Source: Taklimakanibacter lacteus (GTDB taxonomy: Bacteria > Pseudomonadota > Alphaproteobacteria > Rhizobiales > Aestuariivirgaceae). From it: 64,000 bases of DNA. Positions within the stretch are counted from its first letter, which is position 1. Every line of letters starts with the position of its first letter. The position numbers and the translations under genes were made by a program. Positions 50,586 to 59,439 of this stretch are shown here, piece after piece. The stretch is taken from contig QOZQ01000003.1 of the NCBI GenBank assembly GCA_003576695.1, positions 248,001 through 312,000 on the forward strand, in the 5' to 3' direction. The notes under the pieces were generated by a model that ran no database searches, was not told the DNA's origin, and was given only the letters and a program-made list of their open reading frames with translations.

Positions 50586-51554
50586 TTATCCGCGCCGGCG
50601 CCGGCGCTCCTCGCGCGCCCGGCGGCGGGCTTCGACATCTTCACCGGAAGCACCGGGCAGTCCAGCGCCGACGGCTTGCGATACCGCGGCCGGCGCCGAC
50701 ATCTCGCGGAACTTATTGGTCCACACCTTGCAGTTCCGGTCGGTGCCGTTGAGCACATTGGCGGCAAGAATAGCATGCATGTCCTCGTCATGGAGCGGAT
50801 TCATGATCGCCGACGTCATGCCATGCGAAGCCGCCATGGCAAGGAAATAGCCGGTCAGCACGCGCCGGTTAGGCATGCCGAAGGAGATGTTGGAGGCGCC
50901 GCAGGTCGTGTTCACCTTGAGCTCCTCGCGCAGGCGCCGCACCAGGCGGAACACCTGCTGTCCGGCCGTGCCCATGGCGCCGATCGGCATGACGAGAGGA
51001 TCGACGACGACGTCTTCGGGCTTGATGCCGAAATCGGCGGCGCGCTGGACGATCTTCTTGGCCACTTCGAAGCGCACATCGGGATCTTCCGAGATGCCGG
51101 TCTCGTCATTGGAGATGGCGACCACCGGCACATTATATTTGGCGACGAGGGGCAGGATGGCCTCGAGCTTCTCTTCCTCGCCCGTCACCGAATTGACCAG
51201 CGGGCGGCCCTTGGCAGTCTCGAGGCCGACCTTGAGCGCCGCCGTCACCGAGGAGTCGATGCAGAGCGGCAGGTCGGTGACCGACTGCACGATCTCGATC
51301 GTCTGCTTGAGGAGCGGCGGCTCGGTCTCATTAGGGTTGACGGCGGTGACACCGGCGTTGACGTCAAGGACATTGGCCCCGGCCTCGGTCTGGGCCAGCG
51401 CGTCCTTGATCACCGTCTCGAAATTGCCGGCCTGCATCTCGGCCGCCAGCTTCTTGCGGCCGGTGGGATTGATACGCTCGCCGATGACGCAGAAGGGCCG
51501 GTCGAAGCCGATCAGGAACTGCTTTTTCTCTGAAGCGATAAGGGTCTGGGTCAT
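50586..51554 (-). CDS. Methyltetrahydrofolate:corrinoid methyltransferase (MtgA-like)
   Basis: 322 residues. Pterin-binding barrel: IGERINPTGRKKLAAEM (about 24-40), ANVLDVNAGV, PLCIDSSVTAALKVGLE, RPLVNSVTGEE, VAISNDETGI and CGASNISFGMPNR. Such enzymes move methyl between a corrinoid protein and tetrahydrofolate, and partner with MttB-family proteins such as MtgB. Next to RACo and a PF13769 gene, a common neighbourhood in alphaproteobacteria. It ends AREERRRRRG, matching the RACo tail. Confidence 0.9.
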   Translation of the reverse strand: MTQTLIASEKKQFLIGFDRPFCVIGERINPTGRKKLAAEMQAGNFETVIKDALAQTEAGANVLDVNAGVTAVNPNETEPPLLKQTIEIVQSVTDLPLCIDSSVTAALKVGLETAKGRPLVNSVTGEEEKLEAILPLVAKYNVPVVAISNDETGISEDPDVRFEVAKKIVQRAADFGIKPEDVVVDPLVMPIGAMGTAGQQVFRLVRRLREELKVNTTCGASNISFGMPNRRVLTGYFLAMAASHGMTSAIMNPLHDEDMHAILAANVLNGTDRNCKVWTNKFREMSAPAAVSQAVGAGLPGASGEDVEARRRAREERRRRRG

Positions 51555-51577
51555 CTTCGTCCTCGAAAGGTGGAAAT

Positions 51578-51880
51578 TCAGGATTTTGCCGCGCCGCCAT
51601 TGGCGATCAGCGTCTTGAGCCGGTCCTTGTCAAAAGCAGCCTCCAGGTCGGACTTTGCCTTGTCCGCCTCGGCGGCGAGATCATCGCCGACCGCAATCGG
51701 TTCGGCGCGCCGCCAGTCGGCCAGATAGGCGTCGGTATCGGAGGCGCCGCCCCGCATGGCGGCCATGTCGATGGCCTCCTGGAAGCGCTCGGAAAGCATG
51801 CGCTTCTCCTCCTTGCGCCCGGCCTTGACCGAGACGACTGAGGGGATGTCGCGCCAATAGGTGATCACGAGATTTGCCAT
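51578..51880 (-). CDS. PF13769 ('virulence factor') family small protein
   Basis: 100 residues from ATG 51878-51880. Family pattern MANLVITYWRDIPSVVSVKAG, ERFQEAIDMAAMRGG, DAYLADWRRAEPIAVGDDL. The virulence name is historical; such genes are commonly found beside MtgA-like methyltransferases, so a role in the corrinoid/folate methyl pathway is more likely. 23 bases before MtgA. The ribosome site is weak, so the start could lie a few codons away. Confidence 0.8.
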   Translation of the reverse strand: MANLVITYWRDIPSVVSVKAGRKEEKRMLSERFQEAIDMAAMRGGASDTDAYLADWRRAEPIAVGDDLAAEADKAKSDLEAAFDKDRLKTLIANGGAAKS

Positions 51881-51931
51881 GGGGAGTTCTATGACCTGTC
51901 CTTGCTGTCCGAGTCCGTCCGAAAGCGACAT

Positions 51932-53155
51932 TTACCCGATGGAGGCCGAATCCCGAAGCCTGGCAACCTCTTCCGACGTAAGTCCGAGCACGCGGCGGAG
52001 CACCTCTTCGGTGGCGTTGCCGAGCGCCGGCGGCGCCTTGGAATAGGCGACGGGCGTCGCCGAGAAGCGTACCGGATTGGCGACGCCCGGCGTCACCGTC
52101 CCGTCCTCCCGCTGGAGCGCGAGCCTGAGCCCGCGGGCCGCGACCTGAGGATCGGCGAAAACCTGGTCGATCATGTTGATCGGCCCGCAGGGGACAGCGA
52201 CAGCCTCCAGGACCTCGACCCATTGGGCGGTCGTGCGCTGCTGCATGGGGCCCTTGAGCAGGGGAATGAGAATCTCGCGGTTCTCGACGCGGCCGCGATT
52301 GGTCTGGAAGCGCGGATCGTCCGCGAATTCCGGAACCCCGGCGATCCTGGTGAATTCGCGGAACTGCCGGTCATTGCCGACTGCGATGATGATGAAGCCG
52401 TCGGCAGTGGCGAAGGTCTGGTAGGGCACGATGTTGTTGTGGGCGTTGCCGACCCGCTTCGGCGGAACGCCGCTGACGAGATAATAGAGCGCCTGGTTGG
52501 CCAAGACCGAGACCTGCGTGTCGAGAAGCGCCAGGTCGAGATACTGGCCTTCGCCGCTGCGCTCGCGGTGATAGAGGGCGCCCAGCACGCCGATCGTTGC
52601 ATAAAGCCCGGTGAATACATCGGCATAGGCGACCCCGGCCTTGATCGGCTCCGCACCCGGCGCGCCGTCGGGCTGGCCGGTGACCGACATTATGCCGCCC
52701 ATGCCCTGGATCATGAAGTCATAGCCGGCGCGCTGCGCATAGGGGCCGGTCTGGCCGAAGCCGGTGATCGAGCAGTAGATGAGCCTGGGATTGATCGCCT
52801 TCAGGCTTTCATAGTCGAGCCCGTATTTCTTCAGGCCGCCGACCTTGAAATTCTCGATGAGAACATCGGATTGCCTGGCAAGCTCGCGCAGGAGCCTCTG
52901 GCCCTCGGGTTTGGCCATGTCGATGGCGACCGATTTCTTGCCGCGGTTGGCGGAGAGGTAATAGGCAGCATCGCCGCGCGTGCCGTCCGGATTGGTGAGG
53001 AAGGGCGGCCCCCAGCCGCGCGTATCGTCACCCTCGCCGGGCTTCTCGACCTTGATCACCTCGGCACCGAAATCGGCGAGAATCTGGGTCGCCCACGGGC
53101 CGGCCAGAACCCGGGTGAGGTCGAGGACGCGGATATTCTGCAAGGGGCCGGGCAT
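51932..53155 (-). CDS. CaiB/BaiF (family III) CoA-transferase
   Basis: 407 residues from ATG 53153-53155, with GGAGAG upstream; longer frames lack support. Opening LQNIRVLDLTRVLAGPWATQILADFGAEVIKVEKPGEGDDTR and catalytic Asp179 in VAYADVFTGLYATIG. Transfers CoA to a carboxylate. It lies 51 bases upstream of the PF13769/MtgA/RACo genes. Family III includes carnitine- and gamma-butyrobetaine-CoA transferases, which would fit a quaternary-amine locus, but no specificity can be read from sequence. Confidence 0.87.
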   Translation of the reverse strand: MPGPLQNIRVLDLTRVLAGPWATQILADFGAEVIKVEKPGEGDDTRGWGPPFLTNPDGTRGDAAYYLSANRGKKSVAIDMAKPEGQRLLRELARQSDVLIENFKVGGLKKYGLDYESLKAINPRLIYCSITGFGQTGPYAQRAGYDFMIQGMGGIMSVTGQPDGAPGAEPIKAGVAYADVFTGLYATIGVLGALYHRERSGEGQYLDLALLDTQVSVLANQALYYLVSGVPPKRVGNAHNNIVPYQTFATADGFIIIAVGNDRQFREFTRIAGVPEFADDPRFQTNRGRVENREILIPLLKGPMQQRTTAQWVEVLEAVAVPCGPINMIDQVFADPQVAARGLRLALQREDGTVTPGVANPVRFSATPVAYSKAPPALGNATEEVLRRVLGLTSEEVARLRDSASIG

Positions 53156-53312
53156 GAGTCTCTCCAAAGGGGGGAGCATGCTTCTAGCCTCACTCCTGAC
53201 GGCCTGCAAATTTTGTGGGGCGCGCCGCTCCGGGTCAGCGGTTTGCCCAGCTTGCCGGTGAGAGCGTGATGATTTTCCCGGAAACGCCATATCCACTTTT
53301 CCGGATCATGCT

Positions 53313-54230
53313 TTATCGCACCAGAGGCCAAGGCTTGATGTCGAGCCCGTAGGTTCCGATACGCGGCGAATAGAAGGTTTTCAGATGGGACCGGCTGACG
53401 GGGCGTAGATCGTGGTTGCTGTTGAGGAGGAAATCCAGCTGGTCCGGACGTGCGTCCCATTTCTGCAGCGCGGTCCGGTAGAAGCGGTAGCGGGGGTCAT
53501 CCACCGGCAGCAGGTCCATGTCGGGTATGGCGGTTTGATGGAAGAGACCGGCCACCGGGAAGTAAATTGTCCGGGCTGTCTCCGAGAGCCAGGTGGCGAG
53601 CCATGAGAAGGTTCCGATCGCCGGAACGACATGGGTCGCGCTCCTGACGAAATGAAAATCGCGCATGCGGTCCTGCGTCAGGAACCGCGCCGTCGGGAAT
53701 CGGCGTTGGAGCGTTTCGCTGTAGATGTCGGTACCGATCTCGCCCACGAAGACCGGCTCGAGGCCGGTTCGCTGGATGAGCTCGTCATACCAGGAGATGG
53801 GAAGCGGCATGTAGGATCTGTTGCTTCCGGTGAGGGCGTCGCCGAGGCGGATATGGATGACAAGATTGTCGGGCTTTGGGGCCTCGGTATATTCCGGGAC
53901 CTTGGGATCGCGGAACAGCGCGCGGAAGTGGTCGAGCAGCGTGCGGAAATAGGCATAGCGCAGCGTCACTGACATGATCTTGATATCGATATAGTCCACC
54001 GCGTTGGCGAACTCGATCACCTGCTCGATGGGCACGACCGAGGCGCGCACCGTGACGCTCAGCGCATTCTCCATGGGCGGCTTTTCACCGACCAGGTTCC
54101 ATTCGGGCAGCGAGTGCCCGACTATTTTCGCGCCCTTGATCGACCGGCGAAGCCTTTCAGCCATCATCAGCTGAAACATCTGATTGGCCAATCGGCCGTA
54201 AGGGACAATGCGGATGATACGCTCGGCCAT
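53313..54230 (-). CDS. GT11-like (alpha-1,2-fucosyltransferase-type) glycosyltransferase
   Basis: 305 residues. GRLANQMFQLMMAERL (12-27) at the N-terminus and H126-I-R-L-G-D131 (in VIHIRLGDAL) are the donor-binding blocks of the GT11/O-fucosyltransferase group; FHFVRSATHVVPAIGTFSWLATWLSE near 200 is also typical. No signal or membrane span. Probably adds a sugar to a surface polysaccharide or small molecule. Lies 6 bases after the next gene upstream, so the two are co-transcribed. Confidence 0.78.
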   Translation of the reverse strand: MAERIIRIVPYGRLANQMFQLMMAERLRRSIKGAKIVGHSLPEWNLVGEKPPMENALSVTVRASVVPIEQVIEFANAVDYIDIKIMSVTLRYAYFRTLLDHFRALFRDPKVPEYTEAPKPDNLVIHIRLGDALTGSNRSYMPLPISWYDELIQRTGLEPVFVGEIGTDIYSETLQRRFPTARFLTQDRMRDFHFVRSATHVVPAIGTFSWLATWLSETARTIYFPVAGLFHQTAIPDMDLLPVDDPRYRFYRTALQKWDARPDQLDFLLNSNHDLRPVSRSHLKTFYSPRIGTYGLDIKPWPLVR

Positions 54231-54236
54231 GCGGGC

Positions 54237-54815
54237 TCAGGCAACCCGTGCCCGGCGCCAAAGCGACTCGGCGACGGCAACGCCATCCCGCCGCGCCAAG
54301 GCGAGCTTTTCCTCAAAGGGATTCCTCGTCCGCTCGCCACCCAGCGCGAAGGCCGGATCGACCGGGCAGCCGATACCGATATTGGCGGTGACCGAGAAGG
54401 GGACGAGATAGAGCCCGTGCCGGACATTGCGCAGGAAGAGCCGGCCCTGCTGCTCCACCAGGCGCATGATGCGCGGCGCCAGGAACACGCAGGAGGCATT
54501 GCCGAGATCGAGGCCGAGTGAATCGGGCACGAGGTCGGGGTGACGCGCGTCCGGCGGGGTCGTGTCGAGGGCTTCGAACAACAGCGCAAGACCCGGATAG
54601 GAACAGGCCTCGAGGAAGGCGCAGGCCTTGCCGCACGCCTCGGCCAAGCTCGAAAGGCCGTCAGCCGTCAGCAGCCGGTCGGCTGCGGCGGCGAGATCAT
54701 CATAGGACACCGTCACTGTCGGGCCGGTGGCAGGAGGCGAGGATGCGAAGGCATTCTGCATGGTGCAATCGATTGTACCTGTCCGGAGGCTGAGGTCCAG
54801 CCGGCCGGCTGACAT
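54237..54815 (-). CDS. Protein of unknown function paired with GT11-like gene
   Basis: 192 residues, soluble, no signal peptide; an alternative start at 54761 gives 174. Has AAADRLLTADGLSSLAEACGKACAFLEACSYPGLALLFEAL and SLGLDLGNASCVFLAPRIMRLVEQQG. No family recognised with confidence. Co-directional with the glycosyltransferase at a 6-base gap. Confidence 0.6.
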   Translation of the reverse strand: MSAGRLDLSLRTGTIDCTMQNAFASSPPATGPTVTVSYDDLAAAADRLLTADGLSSLAEACGKACAFLEACSYPGLALLFEALDTTPPDARHPDLVPDSLGLDLGNASCVFLAPRIMRLVEQQGRLFLRNVRHGLYLVPFSVTANIGIGCPVDPAFALGGERTRNPFEEKLALARRDGVAVAESLWRRARVA

Positions 54816-54964
54816 GGAGCCAGGACGCCATACCCCATTGCCCGGCGTTCATCTGCCCGTCATACTACACTGAAATCAAGGAAGAAGCCGGGCTTGCCGG
54901 CCAATGGATTATGGGCGTTTACTGGTGCCGGTGGAATGGTCCGGTGGCACCTCGGAGGAGACAG

Positions 54965-56134
54965 ATGACGAAATACGATCCCAAAAAGGCGACTTTGGAT
55001 CTGGTGCGTGCCGCCCAGATGAGCCGCCGCAGCCTGCTCAAGGCGAGCATCGCCGCAGGCGCCGTGGGCTTCACGAGCCCGCTCTACCTCAAGCGCGCCT
55101 GGTCTTCGTCGGGCGAGCTCTCGATCCTCAACTGGTCGGATGAATTCCCCGATCCGGTGATTCCGGATTTCGAGAAGGTAACCGGCATCAAGGTCTCGAC
55201 CACGCCGTTCTCGCAGAATGAGGAGCAGATCAACAAGCTCCAGGCGACCGGCGGCGAGGGCTTCGACCTGTGCTCACCCACGATGAACCGGGCGCCGCAA
55301 TACAAGGACCTTGCCGTTCTCGCGCCCTATGACACCAACAAGCTGAAGAACATCGGCAATATCATTCCCTCGATGCTGGGCAGCGCCAAGGAGCTATGGG
55401 AATGGGACAGCGGTCTCAACTGGCTTCCGCATGTCTGGGGATCGGAAGCGATCTCCTACCGCACCGATCTCTACAAGGGCGATCCGGCGCAGCTGTCCTT
55501 TGGCTCGCTGTGGGACGAAGGCGTCAAGGGCCATGTGCAGGGCCGTCCGCATTCCTATCTCCTGAGCATCGGCCTGTGGTGGGATGCGAGCGGCAAGATG
55601 CCGTCCAACCGCATGAAGGATGGCTACAAGGACGAGGAATCCTTCAAGAAGCTGTGGGATCCGATCCTGGCCTTCGCCATCGAGCACAAGGCCTGGGTCA
55701 AGCAGTTCTGGGATTCGGCCGACAACACCAAATCGGGCCTGATGGAGAACGACGTGTGGATCGGCCTGACCTGGGACGGACCGCCGATCTCCCTCAAGAA
55801 GGAGGGCAAGCCCGTCAACTACACGGCGCCGAAGGAAGGCGCCATTGCCTGGGTCGACGGTCTGTCGCTGATGAAGTCGGCCAAGAATATCGATCAGGCC
55901 TATGAGTTCCTGAACTTCCTGGCAACTCCTGAATCGTCCGCCCATCTGGCCGAAGGCTCGGGCTACAACCCGGTGGTGACCGGCGCCGACGCCCTGCTGT
56001 CGGATCAGGCCAAGAAGATCTTCCAGGAAGCGTTCCCGGGTGATGCGTTGAAGAATCTCTGGCCCTGGCCGGTCGAGCCGACCTGGTATGCCGAGATCCG
56101 CAGCCAGTATGCGGACAAGTTCAAGGCCGCCTGA
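54965..56134 (+). CDS. ABC transporter substrate-binding protein (PotD type), Tat-exported
   Basis: 389 residues from ATG 54965 (GGAGGAG 4 bases upstream). Tat-like signal S-R-R-S-L-L-K at 20-26 followed by a hydrophobic stretch, so folded export is likely. Mature part follows the spermidine/putrescine-binding fold: LNWSDEFPDPVIPDFEKVTGIKVSTTPF, EAISYRTDLYK, IAWVDGLSLMKSAKNIDQAYEFLNFL. Ligand not predictable; polyamine, or a quaternary amine given the demethylation genes nearby. A strong hairpin lies between this gene and the ATPase gene. Confidence 0.88.
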   Translation: MTKYDPKKATLDLVRAAQMSRRSLLKASIAAGAVGFTSPLYLKRAWSSSGELSILNWSDEFPDPVIPDFEKVTGIKVSTTPFSQNEEQINKLQATGGEGFDLCSPTMNRAPQYKDLAVLAPYDTNKLKNIGNIIPSMLGSAKELWEWDSGLNWLPHVWGSEAISYRTDLYKGDPAQLSFGSLWDEGVKGHVQGRPHSYLLSIGLWWDASGKMPSNRMKDGYKDEESFKKLWDPILAFAIEHKAWVKQFWDSADNTKSGLMENDVWIGLTWDGPPISLKKEGKPVNYTAPKEGAIAWVDGLSLMKSAKNIDQAYEFLNFLATPESSAHLAEGSGYNPVVTGADALLSDQAKKIFQEAFPGDALKNLWPWPVEPTWYAEIRSQYADKFKAA

Positions 56135-56157
56135 TCGGCCTGACGCGAATGATGCAC

Positions 56158-56190
56158 AAGCCGGTCCCGGCGCTATCGTCGGGGCCGGTT
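56158..56190 (+). terminator. Strong hairpin after the binding-protein gene
   Basis: AAGCCGGTCCCGGCG pairs with CGTCGGGGCCGGTT (ending 56190), with G-U pairs and a 4-base loop, then a CTGTTTCC tract. It probably attenuates read-through or protects the binding-protein mRNA, so that this subunit is made in excess of the ATPase and permeases. Confidence 0.5.
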
Positions 56191-56318
56191 CTGTTTCCAT
56201 CGATCCGCTGGTCCAGATTACGAATTGTTCTGGACCGTTGCGCCGGAACAGTTTTTACTGATGCCCAACAAGACTTCGAATGAAGCTGCGGGTAGGGCTT
56301 GCAGGGATAGGGCAGGGG

Positions 56319-57404
56319 ATGAGCGCCGACGTCGAACTGGATCGCGTTACCGTCAGATTTGGTCAATTCACCGCCGTGAAGGAGGCTTCGCTCAAGATCG
56401 CGGGCGGGGAGTTCTTCTCGTTTCTGGGGCCGTCGGGCTGCGGCAAGACGACCATCCTCCGCACCGTCTCGGGTTTCCTCGATCCGTCCGAGGGTGTGGT
56501 GCGCATCGCCGGCCAGGACATGATCGGGATCGGCGCCAACAAGCGCCCGACCGCCCTCATCTTCCAGAACCTGGCGCTGTTCCCGCTGATGACAGTGGCC
56601 GAGAACATCACCTACGGCCTGCGTGTGCGCGGCGTCTCCAGGTCTGAGCGCATGAAGAAGGCCGACGAGCTCCTCAGCCTGATTGCCTTGCCGGGTCAGG
56701 GCAACAAGCTGGTCAGCGAGCTCTCGGGTGGGCAGAAGCAGCGTGTCGCCATTGCGCGCGCGCTCGCCGTCGAGCCCAAGGTGCTGCTGCTCGATGAGCC
56801 ACTGTCGGCGCTCGACCTCAAATTGCGCCAGCACATGCGCAACGAGCTCAGGGCAATCCAGCAGCGCGTAGGCATCACCTTCATCTATATCACCCATGAC
56901 CAGGGCGAAGCGCTCACCATGTCGGACCGCATCGCGGTCATGAACAATGGTGTGATCGAGCAGGTGGGCGACGGCAAGGCCGTCTATGACATGCCAACGA
57001 CCTCATTCGTCGCCTCCTTCGTGGGCGAGAACAATCCCTTTGCCGGGCGCGTTGCCAAGGCGGACAAATCCGGCGCCGTCGTCGAAACACCTTTCGGCGC
57101 CTTGCGCGGGCGCAATCCATTGGGAGTCAAGAAAGGCGATAAGGCCATTCTGTTCGTCAGGCCCGAGGCGCTGCGTCTCGGCAAGGGCGAGAAGGACGCG
57201 ACCATCACTTCGACGGTTCTCAATGTCGCCTTCGAAGGCAATGCCACGCATATCTTCCTGAAGGGTGCCGAAAAGAAGGACATCACCTTGACGGTCGGGC
57301 GCCTCGAGAGCGTGAAGATCCCCGAGCAAGGGGTAGAGGCATCCGTCGCCTATGATCCCGACCTGGGATTGGTGCTTCCGGAAGGAAGGTTGGCCAGTGA
57401 GTAG
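56319..57404 (+). CDS. ABC transporter ATP-binding protein (PotA type)
   Basis: 361 residues from ATG 56319 (GGCAGGGG upstream); a start 39 bases earlier is less likely. Walker A GPSGCGKTT (37-45), Q-loop QNLALFP, signature LSGGQKQR (135-142), Walker B LLLDEPLSALD with Glu160, switch His193. The C-terminal about 120 residues form the TOBE domain usual for PotA/MalK. Overlaps the next permease by 8 bases. Confidence 0.92.
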   Translation: MSADVELDRVTVRFGQFTAVKEASLKIAGGEFFSFLGPSGCGKTTILRTVSGFLDPSEGVVRIAGQDMIGIGANKRPTALIFQNLALFPLMTVAENITYGLRVRGVSRSERMKKADELLSLIALPGQGNKLVSELSGGQKQRVAIARALAVEPKVLLLDEPLSALDLKLRQHMRNELRAIQQRVGITFIYITHDQGEALTMSDRIAVMNNGVIEQVGDGKAVYDMPTTSFVASFVGENNPFAGRVAKADKSGAVVETPFGALRGRNPLGVKKGDKAILFVRPEALRLGKGEKDATITSTVLNVAFEGNATHIFLKGAEKKDITLTVGRLESVKIPEQGVEASVAYDPDLGLVLPEGRLASE

Positions 57405-58398
57405 GCTGCTCGTCTATCTGATCCCGTTTCTCGTCATTGCCGTCTTCGTGGCGATGGCGCGCTACGAGCGGCGCTTCGCCCATGATCCGACCCACAAGGG
57501 CTTCTTCGAGCGCAATGGCACGACGCTCGGCATCGTCTTCATCGCGCTCGTCGCCTTCTGGACGCTCTTCCTGGTCGTGCTGCCCTATCTCTACATGGTG
57601 CAGGAGAGCTTTCATCCGAAGCTCGTCGCCGCCGATCGTGGCGGACCCAAGGATATCCTGACGACCGAGCAGTATCGCTCCTTCTTCGTCCAGCCGACCG
57701 ATGGCGAGATCAACACCACCCATATGGGGGCGTTCATCTTCACCCTCGTTATCTCGGCCATCGTGACGGTGCTCAATTTCGCGATCTGCTATCCTCTCGC
57801 CTATTACATGGCGCAGGCCGGCAGCGTTCAGAAGGTACGCCTCCTGATGCTGGCGCTGATCGTGCCCTATTGGGTGAACGAGATCCTGCGTGCCTTCTCG
57901 CTGCGCCTGCTGCTGGCCAGCAAGGGGCTGATCAACCAGGCTTTGATGGGGCTGGGCCTCACCGACGCGCCGATCGATTTCCTCGGCAGCAATGTCGGCC
58001 TCTATGTCGGCCTCTCCTACGCCTATCTGCTGGTGATGATGTTCCCGCTCTACAATGCGGTGGAAAGCCTCGACAAAAACCAGATCGAAGCTGCGCGTGA
58101 TCTCGGTGCCCCGTGGTGGCGTATCCACAAGGACGTGGTCATTCCCTATGCCAAGCCTGGCATCGCGTCCGGCTGCACCATGGTCTTCATGCTGTCGGCG
58201 GGCTCGCTCGCAGCGCCCCAGTTCCTCGGCGGACCAAAGACCCTGTGGTTCACCTCGATCGTCTATGATTTCTTCTTCCAGGCCTTCAACTGGCCGCGAG
58301 GCGCGGCTTACGCCTTCCTGCTGCTGGCCGGCTGTATCGCTCTGGTGATGCTGATGCTGCGCCTCTTCAAGGTCAGCCTCGGGGAGACGATAAAATGA
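57397..58398 (+). CDS. ABC transporter permease (PotB type)
   Basis: 333 residues from GTG 57397 (GGAAGGAAGG upstream), six to seven spans. EAA-like coupling helix NQIEAARDLGAPWWRIHKDVVIPYAKPGI (about 228-256) in the usual place. N-terminal charged segment (ARYERRFAHDPTHKGF) between the first two spans is longer than in E. coli PotB. ATGA overlap with the next permease. Confidence 0.9.
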   Translation: MSRLLVYLIPFLVIAVFVAMARYERRFAHDPTHKGFFERNGTTLGIVFIALVAFWTLFLVVLPYLYMVQESFHPKLVAADRGGPKDILTTEQYRSFFVQPTDGEINTTHMGAFIFTLVISAIVTVLNFAICYPLAYYMAQAGSVQKVRLLMLALIVPYWVNEILRAFSLRLLLASKGLINQALMGLGLTDAPIDFLGSNVGLYVGLSYAYLLVMMFPLYNAVESLDKNQIEAARDLGAPWWRIHKDVVIPYAKPGIASGCTMVFMLSAGSLAAPQFLGGPKTLWFTSIVYDFFFQAFNWPRGAAYAFLLLAGCIALVMLMLRLFKVSLGETIK

Positions 58399-59273
58399 GC
58401 TCGCAGACAATCATCAAGGTGATGATCGGCTTCTATGTCGCTCTGTTCTTCGCCTATCTCTTCGGGCCGCTTGCGGTCATGAGCGTCACCGCCTTCAACA
58501 CGCCGAGTTATCCGAGCGCCTACCCGCTGGAGGGCTTCACCCTCGACTGGTTCGTCAAATTGTGGAACCACCGCGCCATGATGGAGGGGCTCAGGAACTC
58601 GATCATCATTGGCATCGGCGTCATCTGCGTGTCGGTGCCGGTCGGACTCGCCGCCGCCGTCGTGATGAACCAGATCTATCACCGCGCCCGCTCCCTCTAT
58701 TATCTGGTGACGGTCTCGCCGGTGCTGACGCCCGGCGTCATCATCGGCATCTCGACCGTGATCTTCTGGCGCGATTTCTCCGAGATGACTGGAACCCGCG
58801 GATTCTTCTACAAAGGCATCATGCTGTCGATATTCGGCCAGTCGAGCTTCATCGCCGCCTATTGCCTGCTGATCATCATGGCGCGCCTGCAGCGCTTCGA
58901 CCGCGCCCAGGAGGAGGCCGCTCTCGACCTCGGCGCCAGCTATCCGCAGGTCTTCTGGCACATCCTGCTGCCGTTTCTCAGGCCGGCGCTGGTTTCCGCC
59001 TCCGTCATCGCCTTCCTGTCCTCCTTCGAGAACTACAATACGACGACCTTCGCCATCCTCGCCGACAAGACGCTGGTGACCGTTCTCGCGGGCGAGGTCC
59101 GGCAAGGCACGACGCCTGCTCTATCGGCGCTCGCCGTCATCATCATCGCGCTCTCGCTTCTCGGCGCCATCGCCTATGAAGTCGTGAAGCGGCGGGAGGA
59201 ACGCCGGAGCGCCAGGATCGCCGAGCGTGCCAAGCTTGCCGAGCGTGGCGATCTCGCGGCGGCTGTAGCCTGA
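58395..59273 (+). CDS. ABC transporter permease (PotC type)
   Basis: 292 residues, six spans. Coupling helix EEAALDLGASYPQVFWHILLPFLRPALVSA (about 174-203) and a charged Arg/Lys-rich C-terminal tail beyond the last span. Last gene of the SBP-ATPase-permease-permease operon. Confidence 0.9.
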   Translation: MSSQTIIKVMIGFYVALFFAYLFGPLAVMSVTAFNTPSYPSAYPLEGFTLDWFVKLWNHRAMMEGLRNSIIIGIGVICVSVPVGLAAAVVMNQIYHRARSLYYLVTVSPVLTPGVIIGISTVIFWRDFSEMTGTRGFFYKGIMLSIFGQSSFIAAYCLLIIMARLQRFDRAQEEAALDLGASYPQVFWHILLPFLRPALVSASVIAFLSSFENYNTTTFAILADKTLVTVLAGEVRQGTTPALSALAVIIIALSLLGAIAYEVVKRREERRSARIAERAKLAERGDLAAAVA

Positions 59274-59297
59274 CCTCAGGCGTCGCCCGGTCTTAAC

Positions 59298-59313
59298 GAT
59301 ATTCGTAAATATC
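59298..59313. promoter_or_regulatory. GATATT-CGTA-AATATC palindrome
   Basis: A perfect 6-base dyad with a 4-base loop lies between the ABC operon and the Tad genes. No T-run. Could be a weak terminator or an operator for the pseudopilin genes. Confidence 0.35.
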
Positions 59314-59439
59314 CCGTCGCGTAAACAGGTCTGCAGCCGCTATTCGCTAAGATTGTAGAGGTTCGTGCAACACCGGCTTCAACAATCCCTGTCAGGGTTC
59401 GGAAACTATTCATGCAGAAAAGTCTCTGACGGCGACAAA

